Assembly (NCBI GenBank): GCA_003151515.1
Contig: PLXS01000038.1
Span: forward strand, 32,776-96,775
Reading direction: 5' to 3'
Source: Opitutaceae bacterium
GTDB lineage: Bacteria > Verrucomicrobiota > Verrucomicrobiia > Opitutales > Opitutaceae
DNA: 64,000 nt
Numbering within the stretch: position 1 is the stretch's first letter; every line of letters starts with the position of its first letter. The translations under genes were made by a program, and so were the position numbers. Positions 61,779 to 64,000 of the stretch are shown here, piece by piece. Below the pieces are notes generated by a model, which was not told the DNA's origin, did not search any database, and was given only the letters and a program-made list of their open reading frames with translations.

Positions 61779-61926
61779 CAAACCCTATGTCGTCCTTGCG
61801 GACATCAAGCTTCTGTAGGTCGGCGGGCCGGATGTGCCCGCAAAACTCAAAGCGGCGCATCCCGAGATGCCCGCCATCATCGTCTCCTTGGTGAACAAGC
61901 TGGAGACGCTCGTCCAAGCCCTTATT

Positions 61927-62661
61927 TCACTTCTTTCCCCCGAAAAGGCTCTTGAGGTCCTCCCCGGTTCGCTGGGCGGCGCTGCCAGCGGCGGCGCCCA
62001 TCGTCGATCCGATCTTGCCCACGGCCTTGGTGGTGGCGTTGACGACGCCGGTCGTCACGCTTCGCATGACGGCGAGCGCCAGCTGGTCCGAGGTGATGCC
62101 GCCTTCGCCTGTGCCGAGGTCATTGAGCTCGACTGGCGGCATCGGCAGCGTCATCGCTGCTGAGCCAACCCCGAGTGTCACATGGCCGTCCTTCAGGAGG
62201 AAATGTTTCACTTCGAACTTGATCGGTTTGCCGCTCTTCGTGGTCGCCTTGGCCGACGGATCGCCGCCCGACGCCTCGCTGATATTTTTCAGCAGTTCGC
62301 CGATGTTGCTCGAGACGAGCTTGGTCTCGTAGACGAATTCCGGCTGGTCGACGACGATCTCCTTTACCATGATATGGTCGCCGAAGATCGAGAACGGCTC
62401 CACCGCCACGTGGATCCGTCCAAAGGAAAATGCCTTGTCCGAGCTCCAGCCCGGCGGGTTGCCGACGAAGAGTCCCGTTAGGACGCCGCTGCCGGTGATC
62501 GGGGAGATCCGGGCCCCGGCGAGCTCGACCCGGGTCTTGGTCATTCTTGGAGCGAAGCGGTTCACGGCCGCCTTGACGATCGATCCGAGAAACAGGCTCA
62601 TACCGAAGTAGGCGACGAGCGCCACCGCGAAGACGGCGGCAGCGATTTTGAGAAATTTCAT
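61927..62661 (-). CDS. AsmA-like exported/membrane-anchored protein
   Basis: A 244-residue protein with an N-terminal helix (AAAVFAVALVAYFGMSLFL). GARISPITGSGVLTGLFVGNP and IVVDQPEFVYETKL have the strand pattern of AsmA/DUF748-type proteins, which line the inner face of the envelope and move lipids. KFEVKHFLLKDGHVTLGV repeats the theme. The end is helical (AVMRSVTTGVVNATTKAVGK). It is a short single-module relative; the partner lipid is unknown. The gene lies between the two broken yjbQ copies. Confidence 0.75.
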   Translation of the reverse strand: MKFLKIAAAVFAVALVAYFGMSLFLGSIVKAAVNRFAPRMTKTRVELAGARISPITGSGVLTGLFVGNPPGWSSDKAFSFGRIHVAVEPFSIFGDHIMVKEIVVDQPEFVYETKLVSSNIGELLKNISEASGGDPSAKATTKSGKPIKFEVKHFLLKDGHVTLGVGSAAMTLPMPPVELNDLGTGEGGITSDQLALAVMRSVTTGVVNATTKAVGKIGSTMGAAAGSAAQRTGEDLKSLFGGKK

Positions 62662-63145
62662 TCCTCCTTAGGGTTTGCTCAAGGTGTGAGCTTATTGGGC
62701 TCGTTGAGAAACCTTAGCAACCACCTTTTGGGCTTCGGCGGTCTCAATTTCCGTCAGGGTTTCTTTGCTACGTTGCTCTGTGGCGAGTGTCGCGTCGCGG
62801 CAAGGACGGATTCCTATCGATGTCCCATTCTTGACGGCGCCCTCACTGTCTGAGGCCGCCGGAATGTTGGCGGCAGCAAGGTCAGTGACAAATTGGTCAA
62901 ATGCCCTGGCTGGAATGTCAGCGCCTTTGTTTGTCGGGGTAATCGCGCCCACAAACTTTGGCTAGCATCCCGAAAGCTCGTGTCGAGTGTGCCCAGGCAG
63001 CCGATTCCACGCATGACAACCCGCCCACCAGGCGTTTTGCCTCGGGGAATAGCCTTCCAAGGTAGAGGGGAAATCGAGAAAAGGATGGTTGGGGTGCTTT
63101 CGCACTCAAATTGTTTCGGTTTGGATTGAACCGGGAAACCAGAGC
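62662..63145. other. Lower-GC region between AsmA-like gene and yjbQ fragment
   Basis: About 480 nt, visibly less GC-rich than the rest. It holds the doubtful small frame listed next. From 62953 to 63145 I see no gene, hairpin or motif worth naming. Confidence 0.5.
62692..62952 (-). pseudogene. Doubtful 86-codon frame, possibly a gene remnant
   Basis: The frame starts at a GTG and reads GAITPTNKGADIPARAFDQF, then VTDLAAANIPAASDSEG, a composition that looks like real protein sequence. Four codons before it stands an in-frame stop (TAG), with PKF between them. That suggests a 5'-truncated gene rather than an intact one. I do not recognise the family. No ribosome site is visible. Confidence 0.3.
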
Positions 63146-63442
63146 CTATTCGCCGATGATCTTTACGAGCACCCGCTTGCGGCGCATCCCATCGAACTCG
63201 CCGTAGAAGATCTGCTCCCAGGGCCCGAAGTCGAGCCGGCCGCCGGTGACGGCGACCACGACCTCGCGGCCCATGATCGTGCGCTTGAGGTGGGCGTCCG
63301 CGTTGTCCTCGCCCCGGTTGTGGGCGTACTGGGCGTGGGGCTTCTCCGGGGCCAGCTTCTCGAGCCACTTCTCGATGTCGGCATGCAGCCCCTGCTCGTC
63401 GTCGTTGGTGAACACGGACGCCGAGATGTGCATCGCGTTCAC
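63146..63442 (-). pseudogene. yjbQ: yjbQ (UPF0047), N-terminally truncated
   Basis: The 98-codon frame holds the C-terminal two-thirds of a YjbQ protein, a secondary thiamine-phosphate synthase-type family. [57 protein letters not shown] and [10 protein letters not shown] all match. Complete proteins are about 130-140 residues. The first ~40 are absent: an in-frame TAA lies four codons before the GTG, with CVV between them matching the family's CLV before NAMH. The break falls exactly inside a conserved strand, so this is a broken gene, although translation from the GTG cannot be excluded. Confidence 0.75.
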
Positions 63443-63659
63443 AACGCATATTTAGTTACTACGCGTTTGCCCTCAATGGCTCGCTGCCTGCATAGTTTGA
63501 CTCAAGAGGTGTCTTCAATCGGACCATTTTTCGCTCGCAAGGGCCACGGAAACGCCTCGTCTCAGAACCCTTGGTTTCGGAAACAGTAAAATCGCCGGCA
63601 GCGGCCACGCCGGATCGCAGTCTGGCCGGTCGAGGACCCCCGTTGCTGTAGCGCGCGCG

Positions 63660-64000
63660 TCAAACATCCCAAAGCCTCCCCGTTGCCATGGTCTCATCCA
63701 TTTCCTCATATTTTTTCAGCACCGCTGTGCGATACTCGGTCGCGATCGAAACGGCCTGCGCGGCGATCCGCTCGCAGTAGCCGCAAGCCTGGCACTCCGT
63801 GGAGGCACAGTCGCGGTTGCGAAAGCCGTCCAGGAAATTCTCCGGAATCTTCCGCGCATCCACCCGGATCGGGCACTCCGGCAGCGGCGACAGCCAGCCT
63901 TGCAGGCGCGCCAGGTCGAGCATCGGCTTCAGACGAAGCGGATTCACCTGCCGCGGCTTCCAGAAATGACGCAGGCTCCAGAGCGATTCCTTGCGGACCG
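63660..64000 (-). CDS. C-terminal part of a Cys-cluster protein (5' end outside window)
   Basis: The frame is open to the window edge, reading KESLWSLRHFWKPRQVNPLR and on, so the N-terminus lies outside. RNRDCASTECQACGYCERIA has four Cys spaced C-x4-C-x2-C-x2-C, suited to an iron-sulfur cluster or zinc. The last ~35 residues are helical and end MATGRLWDV. I do not recognise the family; radical SAM proteins and U32-type peptidases with terminal Cys sets are two possibilities. It is transcribed towards the truncated yjbQ, 217 nt away. Confidence 0.6.
   Translation of the reverse strand, partial: VRKESLWSLRHFWKPRQVNPLRLKPMLDLARLQGWLSPLPECPIRVDARKIPENFLDGFRNRDCASTECQACGYCERIAAQAVSIATEYRTAVLKKYEEMDETMATGRLWDV

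Noticed and set aside
61720..61917. 65-codon minus-strand frame
   Set aside because: It overlaps the yjbQ 3' fragment in a different frame and shows no protein-like pattern or ribosome site.
61728..63196. Direct repeats at yjbQ ends as attL/attR of an integrated element
   Set aside because: The repeats differ at 6 of 50 positions and no integrase or excisionase lies between them; a decayed duplication explains them equally well.

Overview
The window is 64 kb of a GC-rich bacterial chromosome. By resemblance of several proteins it is most like a member of the Verrucomicrobiota, probably close to Opitutaceae. The pointers are a zinc-finger adenylate kinase with an N-terminal extension, long exported FG-GAP/ASPIC (CRTAC1-like) proteins, an ECF sigma factor/kinase remnant and a CPA2 antiporter. 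This placement is inference from recalled family patterns, not from a search. I saw no rRNA, tRNA, CRISPR array or insertion sequence.

Layout. At 0-2.1 kb are the C-terminal half of propionyl-CoA synthetase and a secreted esterase. At 2.2-8.2 kb (minus strand) is a tightly packed five-gene cassette: metallophosphoesterase, dynamin-like GTPase, P-loop ATPase, an unrecognised protein and a second dynamin-like GTPase. At 8.4-10.6 kb (minus) is a PII-like DUF190 protein, a CPA2 cation/proton antiporter and a universal stress protein, behind a structured leader that contains a 28-codon CxxC micro-ORF. At 10.8-14.7 kb are secreted proteins of unknown role, a methyltransferase, and what looks like a deletion scar joining an ECF sigma factor to the tail of a Ser/Thr kinase.

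15.2-34.3 kb is an anaerobic energy region. It holds an acetyl-CoA hydrolase/CoA-transferase and a complete bidirectional NAD-linked [NiFe] hydrogenase (hoxEFUYH) with its maturation protease. Convergent to these are adenylate kinase, a dihydroorotate dehydrogenase-like protein and pyruvate:ferredoxin oxidoreductase. Then follow hupE and hypABFCD, with hypE and a tiny membrane protein on the opposite strand. Together these could oxidise pyruvate to acetyl-CoA, dispose of electrons as H2 or exchange them with NAD(H), and supply and mature the nickel site. A short palindromic motif (ATTGCGCA-type) recurs in the control regions around this block.

34.7-39.8 kb holds an FkbO/Hyg5-like chorismatase-family gene next to a DAHP synthase fused to a response-regulator receiver domain, then a minus-strand pair of asparagine-synthase-like and radical SAM proteins. 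40.2-56.8 kb is a long plus-strand series of nine exported proteins: three FG-GAP/ASPIC proteins, two or more haem-binding proteins, a Reg_prop propeller, two ABC-type substrate-binding proteins without a transporter, and a Tll0287-like haem protein. It looks like one extracytoplasmic system of unknown function. 56.8-61.7 kb holds an M23 peptidase, a cytochrome P450, and a purine-type permease coupled to a nucleoside phosphorylase. The last 2.3 kb looks less GC-rich and is decayed: two broken yjbQ copies flank an AsmA-like gene, and the window ends inside a Cys-cluster protein.
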